DNA from: JACQFK01 sp036383955
GTDB taxonomy: Bacteria; Planctomycetota; MHYJ01; JACPRB01
Reading direction: 5' to 3'
Assembly: GCA_036383955.1 (NCBI GenBank)
Contig: DASVNH010000117.1
Span: forward strand, 1 to 64,000
DNA length: 64,000 nt
The notes under the pieces are model-generated. The model worked only from the letters and a program-made list of their open reading frames with translations. It was not told the origin of the DNA and did not search any database. The translations under genes and the position numbers were made by a program. This document shows, one piece after another, positions 1 to 6,558 of the stretch (position 1 is its first letter; every line of letters begins with the position of its first letter).

Positions 1-1
1 G

Positions 2-310
2 GGGGAGCCGACGGCGCAGGAGGTGCACGCGGCGGCGGAGGCGGGGGACGCGAAGGCGCGGCGGGTGCTGAGCGAGACGGCGGAGCACCTGGGGCTGGCG
101 ATCGGGAACCTGATCACGCTGCTCTGTCCCGAGAAGGTGGTGATCGGGGGCGGGGTGTCGCTGATGGGCCCGCTGCTCTGGACGCCGCTGCGGGAGAAGA
201 CGGCGAAGTACGCCTTCAAGCCGTTCGCGGGGCGCTGGGAGCTGGTCCCGTCGGCGCTGGGGGAGGCGGTCGTGGTCTCCGGCGCGGTGCTGCTGGGCCT
301 GCGGGCCTGA
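2..310 (+). CDS. ROK-family sugar kinase/regulator, C-terminal part (cut by window start)
   Basis: The reading frame is open from the first bases and ends with TGA at 308-310, so only the last ~102 residues are present; the GTG at 23 is an internal codon. The fragment carries the end of a ROK fold: a helix rich in A/L/G, then PEKVVIGGGVS, the glycine-rich strand-turn typical of ROK glucokinases, and a C-terminal ALGEAVVVSGAVLLG helix. ROK proteins phosphorylate hexoses with ATP, or act as sugar-responsive repressors when an N-terminal HTH is present. The N-terminus is outside the window, so kinase and repressor cannot be told apart. Confidence 0.8.
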   Translation, partial: GEPTAQEVHAAAEAGDAKARRVLSETAEHLGLAIGNLITLLCPEKVVIGGGVSLMGPLLWTPLREKTAKYAFKPFAGRWELVPSALGEAVVVSGAVLLGLRA

Positions 311-373
311 CGGATTATGGGCCGGGGAAACCCTTAGGTTTGGTCCGGATGGAACCCCGGGGGGTGATTCTGC

Positions 374-402
374 TTGACTTCACTAAACCGCATTAGTTCA
401 AT
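374..402 (+). promoter_or_regulatory. Promoter of the MFS gene with embedded LacI-type operator
   Basis: TTGACT (374-379) and TTCAAT (397-402) are separated by 17 bp and fit a sigma-70 promoter. The spacer contains CTAA-ACCGCA-TTAG (383-396), the same CTAA-N6-TTAG site found at all four promoters of the rhamnose locus 28-37 kb away. A repressor bound there would block RNA polymerase. The start codon is about 160 nt downstream; the leader (403-566) is GC-rich with only short hairpins (for example CCCCT/AGGGG near 405-419), and I recognise no riboswitch. Confidence 0.65.
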
Positions 403-566
403 CGTCCCCTGAGCCGAGGGGCTCGGGCGGGGAACCGGGGATTCGGAGACGGACACCGGCGGCGCCGCCGATGGGTAGTGATATGGGGAGGGAGCGGGGG
501 CGCGTCGGCCTCTACTCCCGTGCTTGTGGCTGTGGGTGATCTTAGATCCTGATTGGAGGTCCTGAG

Positions 567-2180
567 ATGTCTGACACGAACGCGAGCGCCGGGAGCGGCT
601 CCTCGTCGGGCGACAAGGCCCTGTTCTGGGGTTGCTTCATCGCGCTGATCACCACGGCCTTCGGCTTCATCACCCGCCTGTTCCTGATCGGAACGTGGGC
701 GGGCGAGTTCAAGCTCGACCCGGCGCAGGCCGGACGTCTGGCCGGCATCGGCATCTGGCCGTTCGCCGTCAGCATCATCGCCTTCAGCCTGTTCATCGAC
801 AAGATCGGCTACAAGGTCGCGATGATCATGGCCTTCGCGGGCCACATCATCTGGACCATCATGGGCGTGAGCGCCTACTTCATCTCGCACGGCGCGAATC
901 CGAACACGGGCGCGGCCTACGACATGCTGTACTGGGGCAGCCTCATCCTCGGCCTCGCCAACGGCACCGTCGAAGCCTTCATCAACCCCGTCGTGGCGAC
1001 GATGTTCAGCAAGGAAAAGAGCAAGTGGCTGAACATCCTGCACGCGGGCTGGCCGGGCGGGCTGGTCATCGCGGGCATCACGGTCATCTTCATGGGCGAA
1101 GTGAACTGGGGCGTCAAGATCGGCATCATCGGCCTGCCGGCCATCGTGTACTTCCTGATCCTCATCGGCCGCAAGTTCCCGCAGCAGGAGCGGGTGGAAG
1201 CCGGCGTGTCGACCAAGGACATGCTGTCCGAGTTCGGCGTCCTCGGCGCCGCCATCGTGGGCATCCTGGTCAGCCTTCAGCTGATGGACTTCTGGCCCAA
1301 TGGCTCGAAGGTGCTGTTCACCCTCATCGGCGTGGCCATCGTCGTCGGCTTCGGCGCCTACACCAAGGCCCTGGGCCGCCCGCTGATGTTCTTCCTGACC
1401 CTGATCATGATCCCGCTCGCCACCACGGAGATCGGGACCGACGGCTGGATCACGGGCATCATGGAAGGCGTCGCGAAGGACAAGTTCCATCCCGGCTGGA
1501 TCCTGGTCTACACCTCGGTGATCATGATGGTCCTCCGGTTCTTCGCCGGGCCCATCCTGCACAAGATGTCGCCCCTCGGCCTGCTCACGGCGAGCTCGGC
1601 CCTGGCGATCGTCGGGCTCTTCCTGCTGTCGTCCGCGGCCGGCGTCATGATCTTCGTGGCGGCGACGCTGTACGCCCTCGGCAAGACGTTCTTCTGGCCC
1701 ACGATGCTGGGCGTCGTGTCCGAGCAGACGCCCAAGGGCGGCGCGCTCACGCTGAACGCCATCAGCGGCCTCGGCATGCTGGCCGTCGGCACGCTCGGCT
1801 TCCCCTACATCGGCGCGCTCCAGGCCAACCGGCAGATCCAGGCGGTGGTGGAGGTCGAGGCGGCCAAGAAGGCCCCCGGGCTCGTCCAGAACGGCAAGCT
1901 GACCGCCGTCAACGACCGGAGCATCTACGAGGTCATCAAGTACCAGGCCATCGACGACGCCAAGCTGGCCGAGGGCCTCGCCAAGCTGCCGCCGGCCGAC
2001 GTGAAGGACGCGACCGAGAAGGTCGCCGCCGCCCGCGGCGCGAGCAACCAGGGCGCCCTGGGAAGCATGGTCGTCTTCCCCTTCATCATGCTGGCCAGCT
2101 ACGTCGTCCTGCTGCTCCAGTTCAAGGCGAAGGGCGGCTACAAGCCCGTCGAGCTGGTCGCCGCGAAAGCGGGCGGCTAG
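567..2180 (+). CDS. MFS transporter, probable sugar permease
   Basis: A 537-residue polytopic membrane protein with about 12 hydrophobic segments and MFS-like cytoplasmic loops (for example FIDKIGYKVAM after TM2). A strong SD, GGAGGT at 555-560, sets the ATG. The predicted order is a Ser/Gly-rich N-tail, TM1-TM11, then an unusually long hydrophilic insert at about residues 415-505 before the last TM helix. The embedded operator suggests control by the LacI-type regulator at 28089, so the substrate may be L-rhamnose or a related sugar; this is inference. It is a single-gene unit closed by an intrinsic terminator. Confidence 0.8.
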   Translation: MSDTNASAGSGSSSGDKALFWGCFIALITTAFGFITRLFLIGTWAGEFKLDPAQAGRLAGIGIWPFAVSIIAFSLFIDKIGYKVAMIMAFAGHIIWTIMGVSAYFISHGANPNTGAAYDMLYWGSLILGLANGTVEAFINPVVATMFSKEKSKWLNILHAGWPGGLVIAGITVIFMGEVNWGVKIGIIGLPAIVYFLILIGRKFPQQERVEAGVSTKDMLSEFGVLGAAIVGILVSLQLMDFWPNGSKVLFTLIGVAIVVGFGAYTKALGRPLMFFLTLIMIPLATTEIGTDGWITGIMEGVAKDKFHPGWILVYTSVIMMVLRFFAGPILHKMSPLGLLTASSALAIVGLFLLSSAAGVMIFVAATLYALGKTFFWPTMLGVVSEQTPKGGALTLNAISGLGMLAVGTLGFPYIGALQANRQIQAVVEVEAAKKAPGLVQNGKLTAVNDRSIYEVIKYQAIDDAKLAEGLAKLPPADVKDATEKVAAARGASNQGALGSMVVFPFIMLASYVVLLLQFKAKGGYKPVELVAAKAGG

Positions 2181-2201
2181 TCTCGCGTCACATGGTTCAT
2201 C

Positions 2202-2244
2202 GATCTCCGGGGCTCCGCGAGGGGCCCCGGAGATCTTTTTTTTT
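2202..2244 (+). terminator. Intrinsic terminator after MFS gene
   Basis: A perfect 12-bp stem, GATCTCCGGGGC (2202-2213) with its complement at 2224-2235, a 10-nt loop, and then nine T residues at 2236-2244. Confidence 0.93.
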
Positions 2245-2271
2245 GGAGCCCCGCCGGAACGCCGCTAGAAT
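2243..2271 (+). promoter_or_regulatory. Putative promoter of the sugar epimerase gene
   Basis: TTGGAG (2243-2248), a 17-bp spacer and TAGAAT (2266-2271) lie directly behind the terminator. The TAGAAT hexamer in a GCTAGAAT context recurs upstream of 46163 and, as CTAGAAT, upstream of 33584. Confidence 0.5.
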
Positions 2272-2325
2272 GCCCGGCGATCGAATGGATTCGGCAGGCT
2301 CACCACAAGTGAAGGAGAAGGCCCC

Positions 2326-3246
2326 ATGACCCAGTTCGGCATGAACATGCTCCTGTGGACCGACGACTGCACCGGCGACAAGTTCCTCCCGCTCTTCGGC
2401 CGCCTCAAGCAGATGGGCTTCGACTCCGTCGAGATCCCCATCTTCGGCACCGAGGTCGCCCGCTATGCCAAGCTCGGCCAGGACCTCGCCGCCCTCGGCC
2501 TCGGCCGCACCGCCGTCACCGCCCTCTCCCCCGACAAGAACCTCATCGGCGCCGATCCCGCCCAGCGCGCGGCGGGCGTCGCCCACCTCAAGGCCGCCCT
2601 CGACTGCGCCCAGGCCCTCGGCTCCAAGCTTCTCGTCGGCCCCATCTACGCCGCCCTCGGCGTGTTCTCGGGCCAGGGCCCGACCGCGGAGGAGTGGGCG
2701 TGGGGCGTCGACGGCCTCAAGCAGGCCGCCGCCTACGCCCAGACCAAGGGCATCACGCTCGTCGCCGAGTACCTCAACCGCTTCGAGATCTACCTCCTCA
2801 ACTCCGCCGTCGACTGCAAGCGCATGGTGAAGGACGTCGATCACCCGAACTTCCGGATGATGTACGACACCTTCCACGCCAACATCGAAGAGAAGAACAT
2901 CACCGAGGCCGTGAAGCACTGCTCGGACGTCATGATGCACGTCCACATCTCCGAGAACGACCGCTCGACGCCCGGCCTGGGCGGCGTGAACTGGGCGGAG
3001 ACCTGGAAGGCCCTCAAGGCCGTCAACTTCAAGGGCCAGCTCGTCATCGAAGCCTTCGGCCAGGGCCTGCCCGCCCTCGCCGCCGCCACCAAGATCTGGC
3101 GCAAGATGTTCAAGGACGAGGAGACCCTCGCCCGCGAAGGCCTCGCCTTCATGAAGAAGAGCTGGGGCGCCGCCGCCAAGCCCAAGGCGGCCGCCAAGGC
3201 CAAGCCCGTCTCCAAGGTGAAGGCGAAAAAGGGCAAGAAGAAGTAG
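2326..3246 (+). CDS. TIM-barrel sugar epimerase, D-psicose/tagatose 3-epimerase-like
   Basis: A 306-residue xylose-isomerase-like TIM barrel. The body fits the ketose 3-epimerase family: MGFDSVEIPIF near the N-terminus, a VAEYLNRFE strand whose Glu would bind metal, MMYDTFHANIEE with metal-binding Asp/His, VHISENDR, and a late QLVIEAFG strand with the second catalytic Glu. These enzymes epimerise ketohexoses at C3 using Mn/Co. The exact substrate is not determinable. The last ~25 residues are a Lys/Ala-rich low-complexity tail not typical of the family; a similar tail occurs on the unrelated barrel at 14695. SD is GAAGGAGAAGG just upstream. It is monocistronic with its own terminator. Confidence 0.8.
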   Translation: MTQFGMNMLLWTDDCTGDKFLPLFGRLKQMGFDSVEIPIFGTEVARYAKLGQDLAALGLGRTAVTALSPDKNLIGADPAQRAAGVAHLKAALDCAQALGSKLLVGPIYAALGVFSGQGPTAEEWAWGVDGLKQAAAYAQTKGITLVAEYLNRFEIYLLNSAVDCKRMVKDVDHPNFRMMYDTFHANIEEKNITEAVKHCSDVMMHVHISENDRSTPGLGGVNWAETWKALKAVNFKGQLVIEAFGQGLPALAAATKIWRKMFKDEETLAREGLAFMKKSWGAAAKPKAAAKAKPVSKVKAKKGKKK

Positions 3247-3253
3247 CTCCCGG

Positions 3254-3293
3254 AAGGGCCCCGTCCACCCGGACGGGGCCCTTTCTTTTTTTT
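3254..3293 (+). terminator. Intrinsic terminator after epimerase gene
   Basis: A 13-bp perfect stem AAGGGCCCCGTCC (3254-3266)/3271-3283 with a 4-nt loop and a T-rich run (TTTCTTTTTTTT). Confidence 0.93.
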
Positions 3294-3327
3294 CGCGACG
3301 TCCCCGGGGCCGGGCGCATCCGCCCTG

Positions 3328-4149
3328 ATGATCGACGTCCTGTTCCGGCAGCCGCTCCTGGTCGCCCTCGTGATCTTCGGCGCCCTGACCGCCTCCTTCA
3401 TCGGCATGACGCTGCTCGGCATGCGCATCGGCCGCGGCTTCCAGGGGGAGGACGGGAAGACCGTGATGGGCACCGGGGCGATCGATGGGGCCGTCTTCGC
3501 CCTGTTCGGCCTCCTGATCGCCTTCACCTTCTACGGCGCCGCCGAACGCTTCCAGGTCCGGAAGCTCTTCATCCTGGAGGAGGCCAAAGCCATCAGCACC
3601 GCCTGGAGCCGCCTGGACCTTCTGCCGGAGCCGGACCGCGCGAGGCTCCGGGAGCTCTTCCGGGACTATCTGGACCGGCGGCTGACGGCGTACGGGAAAT
3701 CGCGGGACCTGTCCACCTTCCAGCGGCACCTGGCGGGCGCGGAGGAGGTCGGACAGGAGATCCTCACGACGTCCGCCGCGGCCTGCCGCGCCGAGAGCGG
3801 CCAGCCGTTCGCCGAGGTGATCATGCCGGCGGTGAACGCCATGTCCGACATCGCCCTGACCCGTAAGGCCGCGATCCGGGCGCATCCCCCGGCCGCGATC
3901 TACGGGCTGCTCTTCGGCGTCTCCCTCGCGGCCACGTTCCTCATCGGGCTCGCGATGAGCCCCTCGAAGCGGAAGAGCTGGATCCACATCGCGGGTTTCA
4001 GCGCCCTGGTCGCGGCCACGCTCTACGTCACCGCGGACCTGGAGATGCCCCGCATGGGTCTCATCCGCGTGGCCAAGGCCGACGCGCTGCTGCGGGAAGT
4101 CCGCGCCTCCATGGGAAGTGTTAACGTTCCAACCAGGTTGGAACCCTAA
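3328..4149 (+). CDS. DUF4239-type (bestrophin-like) membrane protein
   Basis: A 273-residue protein with two N-terminal TM helices (about residues 7-29 and 47-65), a ~120-residue soluble helical middle with charged helices, and two C-terminal TM helices (about 190-212 and 218-238). This 2+2 arrangement with the AIDGAVFALFGLLIAFTFYG segment matches the DUF4239/bestrophin-like family, whose members have no settled function; an ion channel role is only suggested by homology. The last eleven codons lie inside a long palindrome (4115-4155). It faces the convergent gene at 4175. Confidence 0.7.
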   Translation: MIDVLFRQPLLVALVIFGALTASFIGMTLLGMRIGRGFQGEDGKTVMGTGAIDGAVFALFGLLIAFTFYGAAERFQVRKLFILEEAKAISTAWSRLDLLPEPDRARLRELFRDYLDRRLTAYGKSRDLSTFQRHLAGAEEVGQEILTTSAAACRAESGQPFAEVIMPAVNAMSDIALTRKAAIRAHPPAAIYGLLFGVSLAATFLIGLAMSPSKRKSWIHIAGFSALVAATLYVTADLEMPRMGLIRVAKADALLREVRASMGSVNVPTRLEP

Positions 4150-4155
4150 CACTTC
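4115..4155. repeat. 41-bp near-perfect palindrome between convergent genes
   Basis: Outer arms GAAGTGTTA/TAACACTTC (4115-4123, 4147-4155) and inner arms GTTCCAACC/GGTTGGAAC (4126-4134, 4136-4144), with only a 2-bp mismatch between them and one central base. There is no T-run. It could act as a bidirectional terminator or a protein site. It codes for the last residues of the upstream gene. Confidence 0.8.
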
Positions 4156-4174
4156 ACTTCTTGAAGGTCGCGTC

Positions 4175-5107
4175 CTAGTTGGCCAAGGCGCGGTCCAGGT
4201 CCTCCCAATACTTGCGGAAGCCCCAGCGCCGGACCTGGTCGAGGAGGCGCTTGACCTCCTCCTCGTCGCCCTCGCGGCGGGCCTTCAGCGCCCGCTCGCG
4301 CAGCCCGGCGAAGACGGGCGCGGCGGAGGCCTCGAGGTCCGCGCTCCGGCCGTTGAGAAGCGTGGTCCACTCGGAGATCGCGTGACGGCTTCGGGCCTTG
4401 TCCAGGACGGCCCGCACGGCGCGGAAATCCCCGGCGGCGGCGAGGCGACCCGCCTCGGCGTCGATCTCCTTGAGGTCGGCCGCGACGGCCGCCCGGAAGC
4501 GGGTTCGCAGGGCCTCCAGCTCCGCGACCGCCTCGGCCAGCAGGGGAGTGCCCTCGGCCTGGAAACGGATCTTCTCGAGGCGATCCATCCCGCCCGCGAA
4601 ATCCGCCGGATGCGCCGCGACGTAGGCTTTCGCCTCGGCGAGCGCGGGACGGAGAGCGTCCTCGCGCGCGGGAACCGCGGGAGCGGCGCCGGGACGGGGA
4701 GCGGCCGGGGCGGGGACCGGAGGCGGGGGGACCGGCGCCGGGGCCTTCGCCTGGACCGGCGGCCGCGGAGGCGGCGCTTCGGGCGCGGGCTGGGGCCGGC
4801 TTGGCAGGAGGGCGACGACCAGCCCGACGGCCGCCAGCGCCGAGACGACCCCCACCGTCACCAGAACGGCCGAGGAGCGACGGGGCGCCACGGGAATGCG
4901 GCGCGTGGAGGCCGGCTTGATGAAGGATCCCGTGTCGCTGGACGTCGGCGGCGGCGCGGCCCCGCGGGGGAGGGCTTCAGGGAACCGGGCCTCCGTGCAG
5001 GTCCGGCAATACGTCTGGGAGTTGACGTGGAAGGCCCGGCCCGCGGTGACGTCGACGTCCCGGACTCGGACCTGGCACTCGGCACAATAGACAATGGCCT
5101 GGCCCAC
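4175..5107 (-). CDS. Zinc-ribbon membrane-anchored protein of unknown function
   Basis: 310 residues from a GTG start. Order: an N-terminal zinc ribbon (CAEC at ~8-11, CRTC at ~34-37), a basic linker, one TM helix (~81-103), a ~50-residue Pro/Ala-rich segment, and a ~150-residue Ala/Arg/Glu-rich helical domain possibly made of tetratricopeptide-like pairs. The ribbon would be cytoplasmic and the helical part outside. A TATAGA hexamer lies at 5118-5113, so the mRNA is probably leaderless. I do not recognise a named family; similar ribbon-TM-Pro-rich proteins are common in planctomycetes. Confidence 0.7.
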   Translation of the reverse strand: MGQAIVYCAECQVRVRDVDVTAGRAFHVNSQTYCRTCTEARFPEALPRGAAPPPTSSDTGSFIKPASTRRIPVAPRRSSAVLVTVGVVSALAAVGLVVALLPSRPQPAPEAPPPRPPVQAKAPAPVPPPPVPAPAAPRPGAAPAVPAREDALRPALAEAKAYVAAHPADFAGGMDRLEKIRFQAEGTPLLAEAVAELEALRTRFRAAVAADLKEIDAEAGRLAAAGDFRAVRAVLDKARSRHAISEWTTLLNGRSADLEASAAPVFAGLRERALKARREGDEEEVKRLLDQVRRWGFRKYWEDLDRALAN

Positions 5108-5169
5108 GCGAGTCTATATACCACACCGCCCCCTCGGCTGATTTGGCGGAGGGGTGAAAATATGCATGA

Positions 5170-5175
5170 TATAGT
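5170..5175 (+). promoter_or_regulatory. -10-like box TATAGT, leaderless start
   Basis: TATAGT ends 6 bp before the ATG at 5182 and there is no SD. The same TATAGTTCCAG string recurs at 17499-17509 ahead of the coiled-coil gene. Confidence 0.4.
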
Positions 5176-5181
5176 TCCAGG

Positions 5182-6348
5182 ATGTGGGCCGCCGGCATCC
5201 TGCTCGTCGCGTCCGCCCAATCCGCGCCCGGCGTGGACGACCAGAAAGTCGCCGCCGCCATCGAGCGCGGAGTGGCCTGGCTGCGGAAGGCCAAGTCGCA
5301 CGGCTCCGATCTCAGCAAGAAGAAGCTCGCTCCCGTCCGCAACGCCGACGAGCTCATCCTCCTGACCTTCCTGCATTCGGGCGTGGCCCCTGAGGATCCG
5401 AAGGTTCAGCAGCTCCTGGCGTCGGTCCTGGCCGCTCCGCTCGACAAGACGTATTCGGTCGCCGTGCGCGCCATGGCGCTCGAGGAGCTCGACCGGGTCC
5501 GCTACCAGTCGCACCTCGCGCGCTGCGCCCTCTATCTGATCGACAACCAGCTGGTCAACGGACAGTGGGGCTACGGCGACCCGTCTCCCGCCGCGGACGC
5601 GATGGCCGTCGACGCGTCCCCGACGGGCCGTCCCCGGGGCGGCAAGCCGCTCAAGAAGGTGGCGGTCCGGACGACGCGGGTCGGGACGGGCACCGGGGAC
5701 TTCTCGAATTCCCAGTACGCGGCGCTGGGGTTGCGGGCCTGCCATGACGCGGGCGTCGTCCTGCCCAAGGAAACCCTGACGCGGGCGGCGCAGGCGTGGG
5801 TCGTCGCGCAGACGGCCGGGCCTCCGCCGGCGGGCGGCACGCCGAGCCTGCCGTCGGGCCGCAAGCCCCGGGGCTGGTGCTATGACCATCCCTGCTCCTC
5901 CCCCGCGGTTCACCACCCGTACGGCACCATGACGGCCGGAGGAGTCGGGGCCCTGGCGATCTACGATCACCTGCTGGGCCGGGAGTCGAAGCGGAACGGC
6001 CCGCTGCTCGACGGCCTGGCCTGGCTTCAGGTCCATTACACCGTCGAGACGGTCCCCGGGCCCATCGAGTGGGACGGCATCACGAAGAGCACCTACGTGC
6101 CCTACTACCTCTATGCCCTCGAACGGGCCGCCATCCTGACGGGAAACGAAAAGCTGGGCGCGCACGTGTGGTACGCGGACGGCGTCCAGGTCTTGCTCCA
6201 GGCGCAGAAGGCCGACGGCTCCTGGTGGATGGACGACTGGGGCACGGACACGTGGGACACGTGCTTCGCGCTGCTCTTCCTCAAGCGGGCCACGCGCCCG
6301 CTGGTGGCCAGCGTCGACCGCTTCAAGCCGGCCGAAGTCGACAAGTAG
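5182..6348 (+). CDS. Secreted prenyltransferase/squalene-oxidase-repeat protein
   Basis: 388 residues with a very short signal-like N-terminus (WAAGILLVASAQSAPG). The mature part has several alpha/alpha-toroid units: GVAWLRKAK, NGQWGYGD, GLAWLQVHY and DGSWWMDDWGTDTWDTCFAL. The G-x-W-G and DTWDTCFAL motifs match the terpenoid-cyclase/prenyltransferase repeat. The DxDD motif of hopene cyclases is not seen, so a cyclase activity is doubtful. In planctomycetes such proteins are usually exported and of unknown function. It is divergent from the zinc-ribbon gene and apparently monocistronic. Confidence 0.75.
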   Translation: MWAAGILLVASAQSAPGVDDQKVAAAIERGVAWLRKAKSHGSDLSKKKLAPVRNADELILLTFLHSGVAPEDPKVQQLLASVLAAPLDKTYSVAVRAMALEELDRVRYQSHLARCALYLIDNQLVNGQWGYGDPSPAADAMAVDASPTGRPRGGKPLKKVAVRTTRVGTGTGDFSNSQYAALGLRACHDAGVVLPKETLTRAAQAWVVAQTAGPPPAGGTPSLPSGRKPRGWCYDHPCSSPAVHHPYGTMTAGGVGALAIYDHLLGRESKRNGPLLDGLAWLQVHYTVETVPGPIEWDGITKSTYVPYYLYALERAAILTGNEKLGAHVWYADGVQVLLQAQKADGSWWMDDWGTDTWDTCFALLFLKRATRPLVASVDRFKPAEVDK

Positions 6349-6353
6349 CCCGC

Positions 6354-6405
6354 CTACTTCTTGAAGGTAGGCGATCAGGTCCAGCTTCAGCAGCTTTTCT
6401 TGGAT
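6354..6405 (-). pseudogene. Remnant of a PVC-type cytochrome 3' end
   Basis: Read on the minus strand, this encodes EKLLKLDLIAY and then, one frame over, FKK-stop. The intact gene next door (6559-9339) ends EILDLIAY...NFKK-stop, and the 16-bp string AGGCGATCAGGTCCAG is shared (6369-6384 and 6606-6621). The fragment lacks the ~12 codons between the two parts and is frame-shifted, so it is a decayed duplicate or the stump of a lost paralogue. Confidence 0.6.
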
Positions 6406-6432
6406 GAGATGGGGGGATTCCGGACGAACGAA

Positions 6433-6556
6433 GGAGATACGGAGATAGGACGGATAGGAAGATCGGGCGAGCCGCCTTGAGGGGGCCCATGTCCGGGGAG
6501 CGGCCCCCTCAAGGCGGCTCGCTCTTATCCTCCCATCCGTCCCATCCCGGTATCTC
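6433..6556. repeat. Composite 124-bp inverted repeat with heptad arms
   Basis: A core 21-bp perfect stem (6467-6487 with 6502-6522, 14-nt loop) is extended outwards by imperfect arms of GGAGATA-like units on the left and TATCTCC/CATCC-like units on the right. It lies between convergent genes and can act as a terminator for both. Confidence 0.85.
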
Positions 6557-6558
6557 CT

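Noticed and set aside
403..566. Riboswitch in the long leader of the MFS gene
   Set aside because: Only short GC hairpins were seen and no conserved aptamer core was recognised.
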